Positions 1 through 6,852 of a stretch of DNA of 39,006 bases are shown here, piece by piece. A program made the translations under genes and the position numbers. A model generated the notes under the pieces. It saw nothing but the letters and a program-made list of their open reading frames with translations. It did not search any database and was not told the DNA's origin. Each line of letters opens with the position of its first letter. Position 1 is the stretch's first letter. This DNA comes from Lachnospiraceae bacterium (GTDB taxonomy: Bacteria > Bacillota > Clostridia > Lachnospirales > Lachnospiraceae): NCBI GenBank assembly GCA_017449745.1, contig JAFTFD010000071.1:1-39006 (forward strand), given 5' to 3'.

Positions 1-716
1 CGAATGATAGGAGTCAGCTTTTTATAGAGCAGCATAGTCAAGACCGAGACGAGCGTTCCTTTAATAAGATTGATTGGCGCCACCATCAGCAGGACGAAGC
101 TCCAGATATCTTTAACGCCGGCATTGATCGCGGTCCCCATTCCCAGGATCACATCCAGCGGCATTCCGTAAAGCTTCGAGAACGCGGGCAGAAGGTAGAT
201 CGCATTGAAAGCCGTTCCAAAGACCGTCATGATCAGTGTTCCCGCAATGCATCCCATCAGCGCCGCTGTCCTTCCCTTGCGGAAGCGGTAGACCACGGAA
301 GCAGGCAGCACCAGCATGGAGCCGATCAGAAAATTGGCAAGATCCCCGACGAAGGCCGTGGACGTGGATTTCAAAAGAAGCTTGATCAGGACTTTCAGAA
401 ACTCGATCAGGACGCCTGCGACCGGCCCGAAGGCAAACCCGCCGATCAGGGCCGGCAGTTCCGAGAAGTCAAGCTTATAGAAGCTGGGGGCGATCGGCAG
501 GGCAAAATCGAAGCAGTACAGGATCCCTGCGATCGCGGAGAACATGCCGATCATAACGATCTTCCTGGTAGAGAGAATCCTTCCCTCTTCCCCGCTCTTT
601 TTCTGCGCCCCTTTTTCGATTCCGTAGGCGATCGCGACCATAGCCGCGACGACCGCTATACAGACCGCAACGAAGCTTAAATTTTCCCCTGCAGCAGCAA
701 AAAAACCTTGTTTCAT
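1..716 (-). CDS. ribU: RibU-like riboflavin ECF transporter S component (partial, cut by window edge)
   Basis: This is an open frame of 238 codons running off the left edge, so the C-terminus is missing. The ATG at 716 is preceded by GGGAGG (725-730). The translation is very hydrophobic. After an N-terminal membrane segment (about residues 10-32) and a charged linker (about 33-48) comes a region with FDFALPIAPSFYKLDFSELP and a GGFAFGPVAG motif, typical of S components of ECF vitamin transporters. These proteins bind the vitamin in the membrane and work with the shared EcfA/A'/T energy module. Riboflavin is the likely substrate because an FMN riboswitch and terminator sit directly upstream. 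The extra N-terminal helix and linker are longer than in a usual RibU of about 190-210 residues. Confidence 0.85.
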   Translation of the reverse strand, partial: MKQGFFAAAGENLSFVAVCIAVVAAMVAIAYGIEKGAQKKSGEEGRILSTRKIVMIGMFSAIAGILYCFDFALPIAPSFYKLDFSELPALIGGFAFGPVAGVLIEFLKVLIKLLLKSTSTAFVGDLANFLIGSMLVLPASVVYRFRKGRTAALMGCIAGTLIMTVFGTAFNAIYLLPAFSKLYGMPLDVILGMGTAINAGVKDIWSFVLLMVAPINLIKGTLVSVLTMLLYKKLTPII

Positions 717-724
717 TGATTTGT

Positions 725-730
725 CCTCCC
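725..730 (-). promoter_or_regulatory. Ribosome binding site of ribU
   Basis: GGGAGG on the minus strand lies 8 bases before the ATG at 716. It fixes the start of the partial riboflavin transporter. Confidence 0.7.
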
Positions 731-800
731 TGAGTGCAAACTGTAAATTACGGAAATGCTAAACCGAAAACTCTGCCGTACTGTGCAGCGCTTTCATTTA

Positions 801-829
801 AAAAGCCCCGTATCATCAGATACGGGGCT
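801..829 (-). terminator. Intrinsic terminator of the FMN riboswitch expression platform
   Basis: A perfect 11-bp stem (804-814 with 819-829) with a 4-base loop is followed on the minus strand by TTTT and an A/T-rich stretch. It lies between the FMN aptamer and the ribU ribosome binding site, the position expected for a terminator that forms when FMN is bound. The U-tract is short, so termination strength is uncertain. Confidence 0.75.
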
Positions 830-850
830 CTCATCCACTAAAAAATGACT

Positions 851-1024
851 GATCCTTTCTTCCATCCAGACTGATGACAGCACTGCCTTTTATGCATTGC
901 ACTGTCAAATACTGTTGGTTCCGGAATTTCACCGGATCAGCCGTTCTCCTCCGCAATACTGCAGAGGATACCGGGTCGCGGACTGTACCGCCAGTGGGGA
1001 ATCTCACCCCGCCCCGAAAAATCG
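851..1024 (-). ncRNA. FMN riboswitch (RFN element)
   Basis: The minus strand carries the hallmark conserved blocks of the RFN aptamer in order. They are GGGGCGGGGTGAGATTCCCC, ACTGGCGGTA with AGTCCGCGACCC, then CTGATCCGGTGAAATTCCGG, ACCAACAGT and the 3' block GTCTGGATGGAAGAA. The ends GATTTTTC (near 1023) and GAAAGGATC (851-859) can pair as P1. It lies between a promoter at 1054-1082 and a terminator at 801-829, upstream of ribU. FMN would therefore lower expression of the riboflavin transporter by transcription termination. Confidence 0.96.
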
Positions 1025-1053
1025 TTATTTAACCTGTTCAGTTGTCAAAGAAG

Positions 1054-1082
1054 ATTCTACTAAAAGTTACAAACTTTGTAAA
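1054..1082 (-). promoter_or_regulatory. Sigma-A-type promoter of the riboswitch-ribU transcript
   Basis: TTTACA (1077-1082) and TAGAAT (1054-1059) on the minus strand are separated by exactly 17 bases. Each differs from consensus at one position. Predicted transcription starts near 1047, about 20 bases before the FMN aptamer. The site lies between the murA stop and the riboswitch, so ribU is transcribed separately from murA. Confidence 0.65.
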
Positions 1083-1130
1083 TCACCGACTGTATTCTAT
1101 CTGCAGCTGCGGCATTTCCATCCGGATTTT

Positions 1131-2441
1131 TCATCCAACCACGCGGAAATTAAATTCATTGACCGCTCGCCGCTCCTCTTCCGCACTGTTCACCTTGGCA
1201 ATGCAGGCTCCGAGCGCACGCAGCTTTTCAGGAAAATCTTCATATCCGCGCTCGATATAATGAATATCATAGATATCGGAATAGCCATTTGCCGCAAGGG
1301 CAGCCGTCACAAGGGCGGCTCCTGCCCGCAGATCCGGCGCCTTGATATTCGCACCGGTATAGCCGCTCACGCCTTCGATGATTGCGGTATTGCCCTCAAC
1401 GCGGGCGGAAGCCCCCATCTTGGTCAGCTCATCAATATACTTGAATCTGTTCTCAAAGATGCTCTCCGTCACGATGCTGGTCCCTCTGGACAGCCCCAGC
1501 AGGATACTGATCTGCGGCTGCATATCCGTAGGGAATCCCGGATAAGGAAGCGTCTTGACATTCGTGTGCTCGAGTCTCTTGTTTGCTACCACGCGGACGG
1601 AATCGTCAGACTCCATGACTTCGCACCCCACCTCGATCAGCTTGGCTGTCAGGCACTCCAGGTGCTTGGGGATCACGCCGGTGATCGTCACATCGCCTTT
1701 TGTTGCTGCCGCCGCAAACATAAACGTTCCCGCCTCGATCTGGTCAGGAATGATGGAATACTCCGTCCCATGGAGTCTTTCTACGCCCCTGATACGGATC
1801 ACATCTGTTCCTGCACCGCGGATCCTTGCTCCCATACTGTTGAGGAAGTTGACGAGATCGACGACGTGCGGCTCCTTGGCCGCGTTTTCAATGATCGTAT
1901 TGCCCTTGGCCATAACAGCGGCCATGATAATATTGATCGTAGCACCAACAGAAACGACATCCATGTAAATATGGCTGCCGATCAGCTCGTCCGCTTCCGC
2001 GATCACATGTCCCGGAGGAATCATGCGCACGTCCGCTCCGAGCGCGCGGAATCCTTTGATATGCTGGTCGATCGGGCGAAGGCCGATATTGCAGCCTCCC
2101 GGCAGAGCCACTTCCGCCACCTTATGCTTGCCTAAAAGGGAACCGATCAGATAATAGGACCCTCTGATCTTTCTGACGGATTCGCTGTCCACAGGATCTC
2201 TGCGCACATTTTCCCCATTGATCACATAGGTATGCCGGTCCGGATGCTGCACCGACGCACCGATCTCCTCGATCGCGCCGATCAGCGCCCTGATATCGCT
2301 GACATCCGGAACGTTCTCGATCGTCACGGGCTTGTCAGACATAATGGAAGCAGCCAAAATGGGCAGTGCTGCATTCTTAGCACCGCCGATCTCTATCTCT
2401 CCCGAAAGAGGATTGCCGCCTTTTACTACGTAATGCTCCAT
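1131..2441 (-). CDS. murA: UDP-N-acetylglucosamine 1-carboxyvinyltransferase MurA
   Basis: The 436-aa product catalyses the first committed step of peptidoglycan synthesis in the cytoplasm: transfer of enolpyruvate from PEP to UDP-GlcNAc. It has the family's N-terminal GGNPLSGEIEIGGAKNAALP with the conserved Lys-Asn, and a PGGCNIG loop that keeps the catalytic Cys targeted by fosfomycin. The EPSP-synthase-like repeats extend to a normal C-terminus, and length is typical. The ATG at 2441 is preferred over a GTG at 2453 because GTGGAG (2448-2453) is well placed as its ribosome binding site and MEHYVVKGG is the usual MurA start. The gene has its own TTGACA promoter (2499-2527) and looks monocistronic. 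Firmicutes often carry two MurA paralogs; which one this is cannot be told here. Confidence 0.97.
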   Translation of the reverse strand: MEHYVVKGGNPLSGEIEIGGAKNAALPILAASIMSDKPVTIENVPDVSDIRALIGAIEEIGASVQHPDRHTYVINGENVRRDPVDSESVRKIRGSYYLIGSLLGKHKVAEVALPGGCNIGLRPIDQHIKGFRALGADVRMIPPGHVIAEADELIGSHIYMDVVSVGATINIIMAAVMAKGNTIIENAAKEPHVVDLVNFLNSMGARIRGAGTDVIRIRGVERLHGTEYSIIPDQIEAGTFMFAAAATKGDVTITGVIPKHLECLTAKLIEVGCEVMESDDSVRVVANKRLEHTNVKTLPYPGFPTDMQPQISILLGLSRGTSIVTESIFENRFKYIDELTKMGASARVEGNTAIIEGVSGYTGANIKAPDLRAGAALVTAALAANGYSDIYDIHYIERGYEDFPEKLRALGACIAKVNSAEEERRAVNEFNFRVVG

Positions 2442-2498
2442 AAATATCTCCACAGGATGGCCCCACAGCCTCCTGTATCATCACACTCAATCTGTTAT

Positions 2499-2527
2499 AG
2501 AATACCCCAGCTTCCGAACGATGTCAA
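2499..2527 (-). promoter_or_regulatory. Sigma-A-type promoter of murA
   Basis: On the minus strand a perfect -35 TTGACA (2522-2527) lies 17 bases upstream of TATTCT (2499-2504). It starts just outside the left end of the repeat element (2533), and predicted transcription begins about 50 bases upstream of the murA ATG. Confidence 0.65.
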
Positions 2528-2572
2528 TTTTCTGATAACAGTTACTATTCGCAGTACAGAAGAACATAATGA

Positions 2573-2619
2573 CTGAGGCGTCGTGCTTGCACGTAAGACG
2601 AAGGCAGTATGTTCTTCTG
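2573..2619. repeat. 47-bp hairpin module, copy 1
   Basis: This copy is identical to 2750-2796. It contains CGTCGTGC TT GCAC GTAA GACG, which folds as two stacked stems with a GTAA bulge. In this copy the module is closed by a 12-bp perfect inverted repeat between CAGAAGAACATA (2557-2568) and TATGTTCTTCTG (2608-2619). Confidence 0.8.
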
Positions 2620-2744
2620 TTTCCTGCGAAGCAGGAACCTCCACCCAATGAGCAAAACGCATTTGCGTTAGCAAATGAAGCACACGCGCAGCGTGTGGTT
2701 TTGCGAATGCAGCGTGGAGGAACTGCGAATAACAACTGTTATCA
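2620..2744. repeat. Core repeat unit A
   Basis: Successive hairpins are: TTCCTGC-GAA-GCAGGAA; an outer stem CCTCCAC ... GTGGAGG with inner GCAAAA ... TTTTGC; and within it CATTTGC-GTTA-GCAAATG (2660-2677) and CACACGC-GCA-GCGTGTG (2681-2697). It ends with the internal copy of the terminal repeat (2723-2744). Confidence 0.85.
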
Positions 2745-2749
2745 TCCTT

Positions 2750-2796
2750 CTGAGGCGTCGTGCTTGCACGTAAGACGAAGGCAGTATGTTCTTCTG
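2750..2796. repeat. 47-bp hairpin module, copy 2
   Basis: This is an exact copy of 2573-2619, placed directly before core unit B. Core unit C lacks this module. Confidence 0.8.
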
Positions 2797-2914
2797 TTTC
2801 CTGCGAAGCAGGAACCTCCACCCAATGAGCAAAATGCATCTGCGAAGCAGATGGTCCATGTGCGCAGCACATGATTTTGCGAATGCAGCGTGGAGGAACT
2901 GCGAATAACAACTG
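2797..2914. repeat. Core repeat unit B, with compensatory stem changes
   Basis: This unit has the same architecture as unit A, but the two inner hairpins read CATCTGC-GAA-GCAGATG (2837-2853) and CATGTGC-GCA-GCACATG (2857-2873). Four base pairs differ from unit A with both partners changed, so pairing is kept. The outer stems are unchanged. The terminal repeat at its end is truncated after CTGCGAATAACAACTG. Confidence 0.85.
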
Positions 2915-2927
2915 CTCTGTCTTGTTG

Positions 2928-3052
2928 TTTCCTGCGAAGCAGGAACCTCCACCCAATGAGCAAAACGCATTTGCGTCAGCAAATGAAGCACACGCGCAGC
3001 GTGTGGTTTTGCGAATGCAGCGTGGAGGAACTGCGAATAGCAACAGTTATCA
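2928..3052. repeat. Core repeat unit C
   Basis: This unit is nearly identical to unit A, with one inner loop changed from GTTA to GTCA (2975-2978). It ends with the right terminal inverted repeat (3031-3052). Confidence 0.85.
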
Positions 3053-3069
3053 TCCTATATCAACATTTT

Positions 3070-3096
3070 TGAATGCATCTGCGAAGCAGGAACCTC
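3070..3096. repeat. Short remnant of the core repeat next to the M23 stop codon
   Basis: GAATGCATCTGCGAAGCAG followed by GAACCTC joins the inner hairpin sequence of unit B to the start of a core unit. It lies outside the right terminal repeat and within 10 bases of the M23 gene end, suggesting a decayed additional copy or rearrangement. Confidence 0.55.
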
Positions 3097-3101
3097 GTAC
3101 T

Positions 3102-4676
3102 TCAGTTCAACACCGTACTCGGCGACACAGCAACGCCGTTCTTTCGCACCTCAAAGTGCAGATGCGGTCCCGTACTGTTGCCTGTATTTCCGGAGAGCGC
3201 GATCCTCTGCCCCTGGTAGACCGTCTGCCCGGCTTTGACGAGCAGCCTGCTCAGATGTCCGTACCGCGTCTGTCTTCCGTCAGGATGGTCGATGAAGATG
3301 ACGTATCCGTATCCGCCCTGCCAGCCGGCCAGTGTGACCTTGCCGCCGCTCGACGCCATGACGGCCGTTCCCGTCGGTACACCCAGGTCGTAACCGTTAT
3401 GATAGGTGCTGGCTCCTCGCTTGGGTGCGCGTCTCGGCCCGAATCCGGAAGTAATGTATCCTCCAGATACCGGCCAGATATAGGTCGGCGGCACGACCGT
3501 GCCTCTCTCCACGATCCTGGGGACAGCTTCCACCATGGTCTCCTGTTTGATGATATCCGAGGAGAGCCTGCTGCCATCCCGGTAACTGACGCGGGCGATG
3601 ACCTTGCGGTGCCCCGTGATTGCTTCCTGAATGACCTCTGTCCGGTTCGTAAACCAGGTGTCGTTGTTCTTGTAGATCGGGGCGGCCGTGTAATCCTCTT
3701 CGTAATACTCCTGCATGATATAGTCAACAGAGAGCTTCGGGCGGGCCACCCTCACGGTGATCCGGTCACCCGGACGGATCATTGTATTCTCATTTGCCAG
3801 CAGTGGATTGATCTCGATCAGCTCTGTCATGTTCAGGCCATAAGCCAGGGCTATACTCGAAAGCGTATCGCCGATCGCCACTTCGTGGATCGTGTCCGTC
3901 GCCACATTTCCTGTCACGTCCGCAACGGCATCCTCCAGCGTCATGATCTTATTGGCCGGCATGTAGGTCTCGACAGCTTCAACATTCTGATGGAATGTGA
4001 TGTACTGGAGTCCCAGGTCGTAATCCTCAAATTCCATCCCCACCGAAGGCGTCACCGCATCAAAGAAATCGGAAAGCCTTGCCTCGATTCCTGCGAGCGG
4101 CAGGACATTGTTCTGCTTCTCCGTTTTCTTTTCGTTCTCCGTGGTGGAGATGATCTCATCCGTGAACACGCTGATCTGCCGGCTCGCGTCCGGGATCAGG
4201 TTGACGACGTACTTGCGGTTCGGATCATAGGACTGCAGCACCCTCCGCAGCAATTCCTGGACGTCCTCCTCCGAGCGGAGGTTGATGGTATAGCCTCCGA
4301 GTTTTACGGTATAGCATCTCTCAAGGCTGCGCTCTTCATGGGAGGAGAGGTTCTGGACCATGTTCTCGATGATCACTTTTTCGTCTGTGGTCTCTCCCCA
4401 GAAGACTTCTTCTCCCTGTACCTCCATCTGCGCGTCGATAAAGAGCATCTCCGAGCTGGAGGCAGCGATCCTGCGCCTTGCCGCCCGCAGGTACTCCCCG
4501 GCCAGCTCTTCCTCGTCTACCACTCCCATTTCATCCCCGTTCAGGAATATGTGGAACATATTGTTGCCGTGGGAAGTAAACGGAATATAGCAGGGCAGCA
4601 AAAAAAAGCTCAGCACCATCACGCTGAAAGATATGGAGAAAAAATTCAGTTTCAGCTTCCTAAAAAAACTCGTCAT
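3102..4676 (-). CDS. Membrane-anchored LysM-G5-M23 peptidoglycan endopeptidase
   Basis: This 524-aa exported cell-wall hydrolase has, in order: a signal anchor (about residues 8-33), a mixed alpha/beta region, a LysM domain (about 260-305, HEVAIGDTLSSIALAYGLN), a G5 domain (about 310-385) and a C-terminal M23 metallopeptidase. The peptidase keeps the zinc motifs HxxxD (HNGYD, about residue 427) and HxH (HLHFE, about 508), so it should be active against peptide cross-bridges outside the membrane. The ATG at 4676 is chosen over an upstream in-frame start because the GATGAGGC ribosome binding site and the signal anchor follow it; the upstream 20 residues overlap the preceding gene. It lies 7 bases behind the coiled-coil gene and is the last gene before the repeat element, so it probably ends the operon. 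Confidence 0.93.
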   Translation of the reverse strand: MTSFFRKLKLNFFSISFSVMVLSFFLLPCYIPFTSHGNNMFHIFLNGDEMGVVDEEELAGEYLRAARRRIAASSSEMLFIDAQMEVQGEEVFWGETTDEKVIIENMVQNLSSHEERSLERCYTVKLGGYTINLRSEEDVQELLRRVLQSYDPNRKYVVNLIPDASRQISVFTDEIISTTENEKKTEKQNNVLPLAGIEARLSDFFDAVTPSVGMEFEDYDLGLQYITFHQNVEAVETYMPANKIMTLEDAVADVTGNVATDTIHEVAIGDTLSSIALAYGLNMTELIEINPLLANENTMIRPGDRITVRVARPKLSVDYIMQEYYEEDYTAAPIYKNNDTWFTNRTEVIQEAITGHRKVIARVSYRDGSRLSSDIIKQETMVEAVPRIVERGTVVPPTYIWPVSGGYITSGFGPRRAPKRGASTYHNGYDLGVPTGTAVMASSGGKVTLAGWQGGYGYVIFIDHPDGRQTRYGHLSRLLVKAGQTVYQGQRIALSGNTGNSTGPHLHFEVRKNGVAVSPSTVLN

Positions 4677-4683
4677 ATAAGCC

Positions 4684-5163
4684 TCATCCCCTGAGCAGCA
4701 GCAGGATCTGCAATGCCGCAACAGCAAGGACGGCAATAAAGGTAAGGATCTGGACAGGAGAAGCCTTCGGCGTCCGCTCTTCCTTTAACGGCGCGATCTC
4801 CGCCCGGATCTCCTGGAGCTGCTTCTGCAGCATCTGGTCCGTAGATGCCTGGATGTTCCTGTAGACCCTTACGTTCTCCTTGTGTGAAAAATCGTCTGAC
4901 TGCCGGATCCGCTCCGACAGGTTCTTTTCCGTATCATTAGCCGCAGCCGCTTCCGCCGCAAGGCGCATACTGGCAGCGGCCTCCTCATTCATGCGGCGCA
5001 GCTCTTCGATGGCCGCTGCATTTTTTTCATACAGTGCCTCCATTTTTTCCAGCTGCTGCGCGTATGTTTTGGCGGTCTCCCGAAGCGTGATCGTCTCAAG
5101 GGCTTCCGCCTCGCCGTTTGCGCGGATCATGGCGTCCGCATCCTGCAGATAGTCTTCGTTCAT
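4684..5163 (-). CDS. Coiled-coil protein with C-terminal membrane anchor, function unknown
   Basis: The family of this 159-aa protein is not recognised. Residues about 25-130 are rich in Glu, Ala, Lys and Gln with heptad spacing, predicting a long coiled coil. Residues about 137-158 (ILTFIAVLAVAALQILLLL) form one hydrophobic helix at the extreme C-terminus, so most of the protein should sit in the cytoplasm as a tail-anchored protein. The ATG at 5163 has AAGGAA 8 bases upstream and overlaps the end of the alarmone synthetase gene only by its untranslated leader. It is co-directional and tightly packed between the synthetase and the M23 peptidase, which suggests an adaptor or regulator of envelope enzymes; that role is inference. 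Confidence 0.75.
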   Translation of the reverse strand: MNEDYLQDADAMIRANGEAEALETITLRETAKTYAQQLEKMEALYEKNAAAIEELRRMNEEAAASMRLAAEAAAANDTEKNLSERIRQSDDFSHKENVRVYRNIQASTDQMLQKQLQEIRAEIAPLKEERTPKASPVQILTFIAVLAVAALQILLLLRG

Positions 5164-5176
5164 GTCAATAATTCCT

Positions 5177-5806
5177 TCAGTCCCTGATCTCCTGGATCTC
5201 ATTGTTCAGCTGCAGCATTTTCTCATCAAGATCGGATACGATCATGGCGCATTCCAGCAGCTCCTCCGCAATATTCTGCGGCACGTCCCGGGTAAATTTA
5301 TACTGGATCTTGTGCTCCAGGCTCGCCCAGAAATCCATGGCGATCGTGCGGATCTGGATCTCTACCTTGGTATCCACGATCCGGTCAGAGAGATAGACCG
5401 GGACCGATACGATCATGTGATAGCTCTTGTACCCGCTCGGCTTCGGCGTTGCGATATAATCCTTGATCGCAAGGATTTTGATATCGCTCTGGTTGCTGAT
5501 CATGTCTGCGATCTTGTAAATATCTGTTGTATAGTCGCAGATCACCCGGATGCCCGCAATATCATTACAGTATTTTACCATGTTGCTCAGCGTGGATTCA
5601 TACCCGTGCCTTTTGAGCTTTTTCACTATGCTCTCCGGGGTCTTGACCCTGGCCTTGATATGCTCGATCGGATTGTAATTGTGAACATGCTGGAACTCCT
5701 CGTTGAGGATCTGCAGCTTTGTCTGTATCTGTTTTAATGCGGCGCCGTAGATGAGCATGACCTCCTCATAGCTCTCGACGCCTTCGCCTTCGACTCTTAA
5801 CTCCAT
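5177..5806 (-). CDS. Small alarmone synthetase (RelQ/RelP-type (p)ppGpp synthetase)
   Basis: This 209-aa cytoplasmic enzyme transfers pyrophosphate from ATP to GDP or GTP. It has a complete RelA/SpoT synthetase domain: the ARVKTPESIVKKL motif, NDIAGIR with the metal-binding Asp, DYIATPKPSGYKSYH, EIQIRT and the catalytic Glu in ASLEHKIQYK. No HD hydrolase, TGS or ACT domain is present, so it is a stand-alone synthetase. The ATG at 5806 follows AGGGG and lies 14 bases after the previous stop; longer in-frame starts would run into the glycosyltransferase gene. Its position inside a polysaccharide operon suggests it is produced together with envelope genes. RelQ versus RelP cannot be settled by eye. 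Confidence 0.92.
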   Translation of the reverse strand: MELRVEGEGVESYEEVMLIYGAALKQIQTKLQILNEEFQHVHNYNPIEHIKARVKTPESIVKKLKRHGYESTLSNMVKYCNDIAGIRVICDYTTDIYKIADMISNQSDIKILAIKDYIATPKPSGYKSYHMIVSVPVYLSDRIVDTKVEIQIRTIAMDFWASLEHKIQYKFTRDVPQNIAEELLECAMIVSDLDEKMLQLNNEIQEIRD

Positions 5807-5820
5807 CTTAACCCCTGCCT

Positions 5821-6786
5821 TCACTGCCGGACCGGTTCCTGCTCCCAGAAAAGCGGACTCCCTGTAAATGCTCTGACCAGAAATCCGGGAAGGAAACTGT
5901 ATCCCTTGCCCAGTCGGTATCCTGCCAGACGGAACGCGCATCCTATAAGAAAAGCCGGGCTCTCTTTCAGCGCGTGATTCTCTTTCAGGTACCTAAGGAC
6001 ACTTTTGACGAACCGGATCCCCTCCCCCTCTGAGGGTACTCCGGCAAAAACCTCCGGGTGCTGTGCCTGTGATACACCCAGATCAAAATTTCTGTGAAAC
6101 TGCTGTAATGCTCTGTAATTGTGCGAGTGGTAGACCCGCGCCTCCGCTTCATAGCGGATCGCATAGCCTTTGCGGACTGCATGCCCGGCATAGACCATGT
6201 CTTCGTTAAAGATCATGGGCTCCGGAAAACCGCCTGCTTCCTTCAACAGATCCATCCGATAAGCGGCACACACGTTGGAACAGAAAAAAGTCTTGATCCC
6301 CAGTTTTGGAAGATCCGCTTCTGTCTTAGTCCTGGACTCCGGCGGATAATTAAAGCTCCTCGTACAGGTCTCCGCAGCTCCTGCATCCCTGTTGGGAAGC
6401 TGGCGTGCATACGCTGCGGCAATTCTTTCGTCTGCCTTCAGCGCATTTATCAGTCTCTCGATAAGATCATCCGCTTCCGGAAGCGCGTCCTGCGTCATCA
6501 TAACGACATAATCCGCTCCCTCCGCGAGCCTGACGCCCAGATTTCTCGTTCTGCCGTGGTCAAACTCTTCTTTACGGATGTGCAGGATCTCAAGGAACGG
6601 ATACCGCTTCTTCAGATCCGCTTCCGTCAGTCCGGCACCGGAGAGCAAAGCTGTCAGGCCTTTTTCTTCTGTATTGATCAGATGCAGTCTTCTGATCGGG
6701 ACTGTCTGTTCTTCCATCAGCTCCAGGATCTGCAAAAGACGCCGGTCCGGACTGTAGGACGGAATGACTACATCGATAATATCCAT
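5821..6786 (-). CDS. Family 2 glycosyltransferase, rhamnosyltransferase-like
   Basis: The 321-aa product has a GT-A fold start (DVVIPSYSPDRRL), an EFDHGRTRNLG motif typical of the RfbF/rhamnosyltransferase group, a QDALP segment at the DxD position, and the NEDMVYAGHAVRKGYAI acceptor-side motif followed by YHSHNY. It probably adds a sugar (rhamnose is the best guess from the dTDP-rhamnose genes in the same operon) to a lipid-linked glycan at the inner membrane face. The ATG at 6786 has AAAAGGG upstream. It is separated from the LCP gene by 66 bases in which nothing else was seen, and from the alarmone synthetase by 14 bases. Confidence 0.88.
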   Translation of the reverse strand: MDIIDVVIPSYSPDRRLLQILELMEEQTVPIRRLHLINTEEKGLTALLSGAGLTEADLKKRYPFLEILHIRKEEFDHGRTRNLGVRLAEGADYVVMMTQDALPEADDLIERLINALKADERIAAAYARQLPNRDAGAAETCTRSFNYPPESRTKTEADLPKLGIKTFFCSNVCAAYRMDLLKEAGGFPEPMIFNEDMVYAGHAVRKGYAIRYEAEARVYHSHNYRALQQFHRNFDLGVSQAQHPEVFAGVPSEGEGIRFVKSVLRYLKENHALKESPAFLIGCAFRLAGYRLGKGYSFLPGFLVRAFTGSPLFWEQEPVRQ

Positions 6787-6852
6787 AAATACCCTTTTCT
6801 TTGTCCCTCTTGCGGCTCATGCCATTCAAAGAGATCCGCTGCGGAATACAGA

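Larger units (their letters stand above)
2533..3052. repeat. Structured repeat element with 22-bp terminal inverted repeats (MITE-like or ncRNA array)
   Basis: This 520-bp block fills the gap between murA and the M23 peptidase. Its ends, 2533-2554 and 3031-3052, are inverted copies that differ at 2 of 22 positions. An internal copy of the same end sits at 2723-2744. Inside are three copies of a core unit (2620-2744, 2797-2914, 2928-3052). Two copies of a 47-bp module (2573-2619 and 2750-2796) precede the first two cores. Each core is a set of nested inverted repeats that can fold into a multi-branched hairpin. Open reading frames through it are repeat translations and not genes. No transposase is present. 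It could be a non-autonomous mobile element, a REP-like array or a structured RNA. Confidence 0.85.

Noticed and set aside
851-1024. FMN riboswitch as a regulator of murA
   Set aside because: It lies downstream of murA on the same strand, with its own promoter after the murA stop, so it can only control ribU.
897-2135. Long plus-strand open frame of 412 codons opposite murA
   Set aside because: It overlaps the FMN riboswitch and murA in antisense, has no recognisable domain and no ribosome binding site. It is a by-product of GC-rich codon use on the other strand.
2533-3052. CRISPR array
   Set aside because: Repeats are long, palindromic and of unequal spacing, without unique spacers of regular length, and there are no cas genes.
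2487-3072. Several overlapping frames on both strands in the intergenic region
   Set aside because: All are translations of the hairpin repeat units; their protein repeats mirror the DNA repeats and no start has a ribosome binding site.
2871-4694. Plus-strand frame of 607 codons
   Set aside because: It starts in the repeat array and runs antisense to the M23 peptidase, whose domains are clear. No family match is visible.
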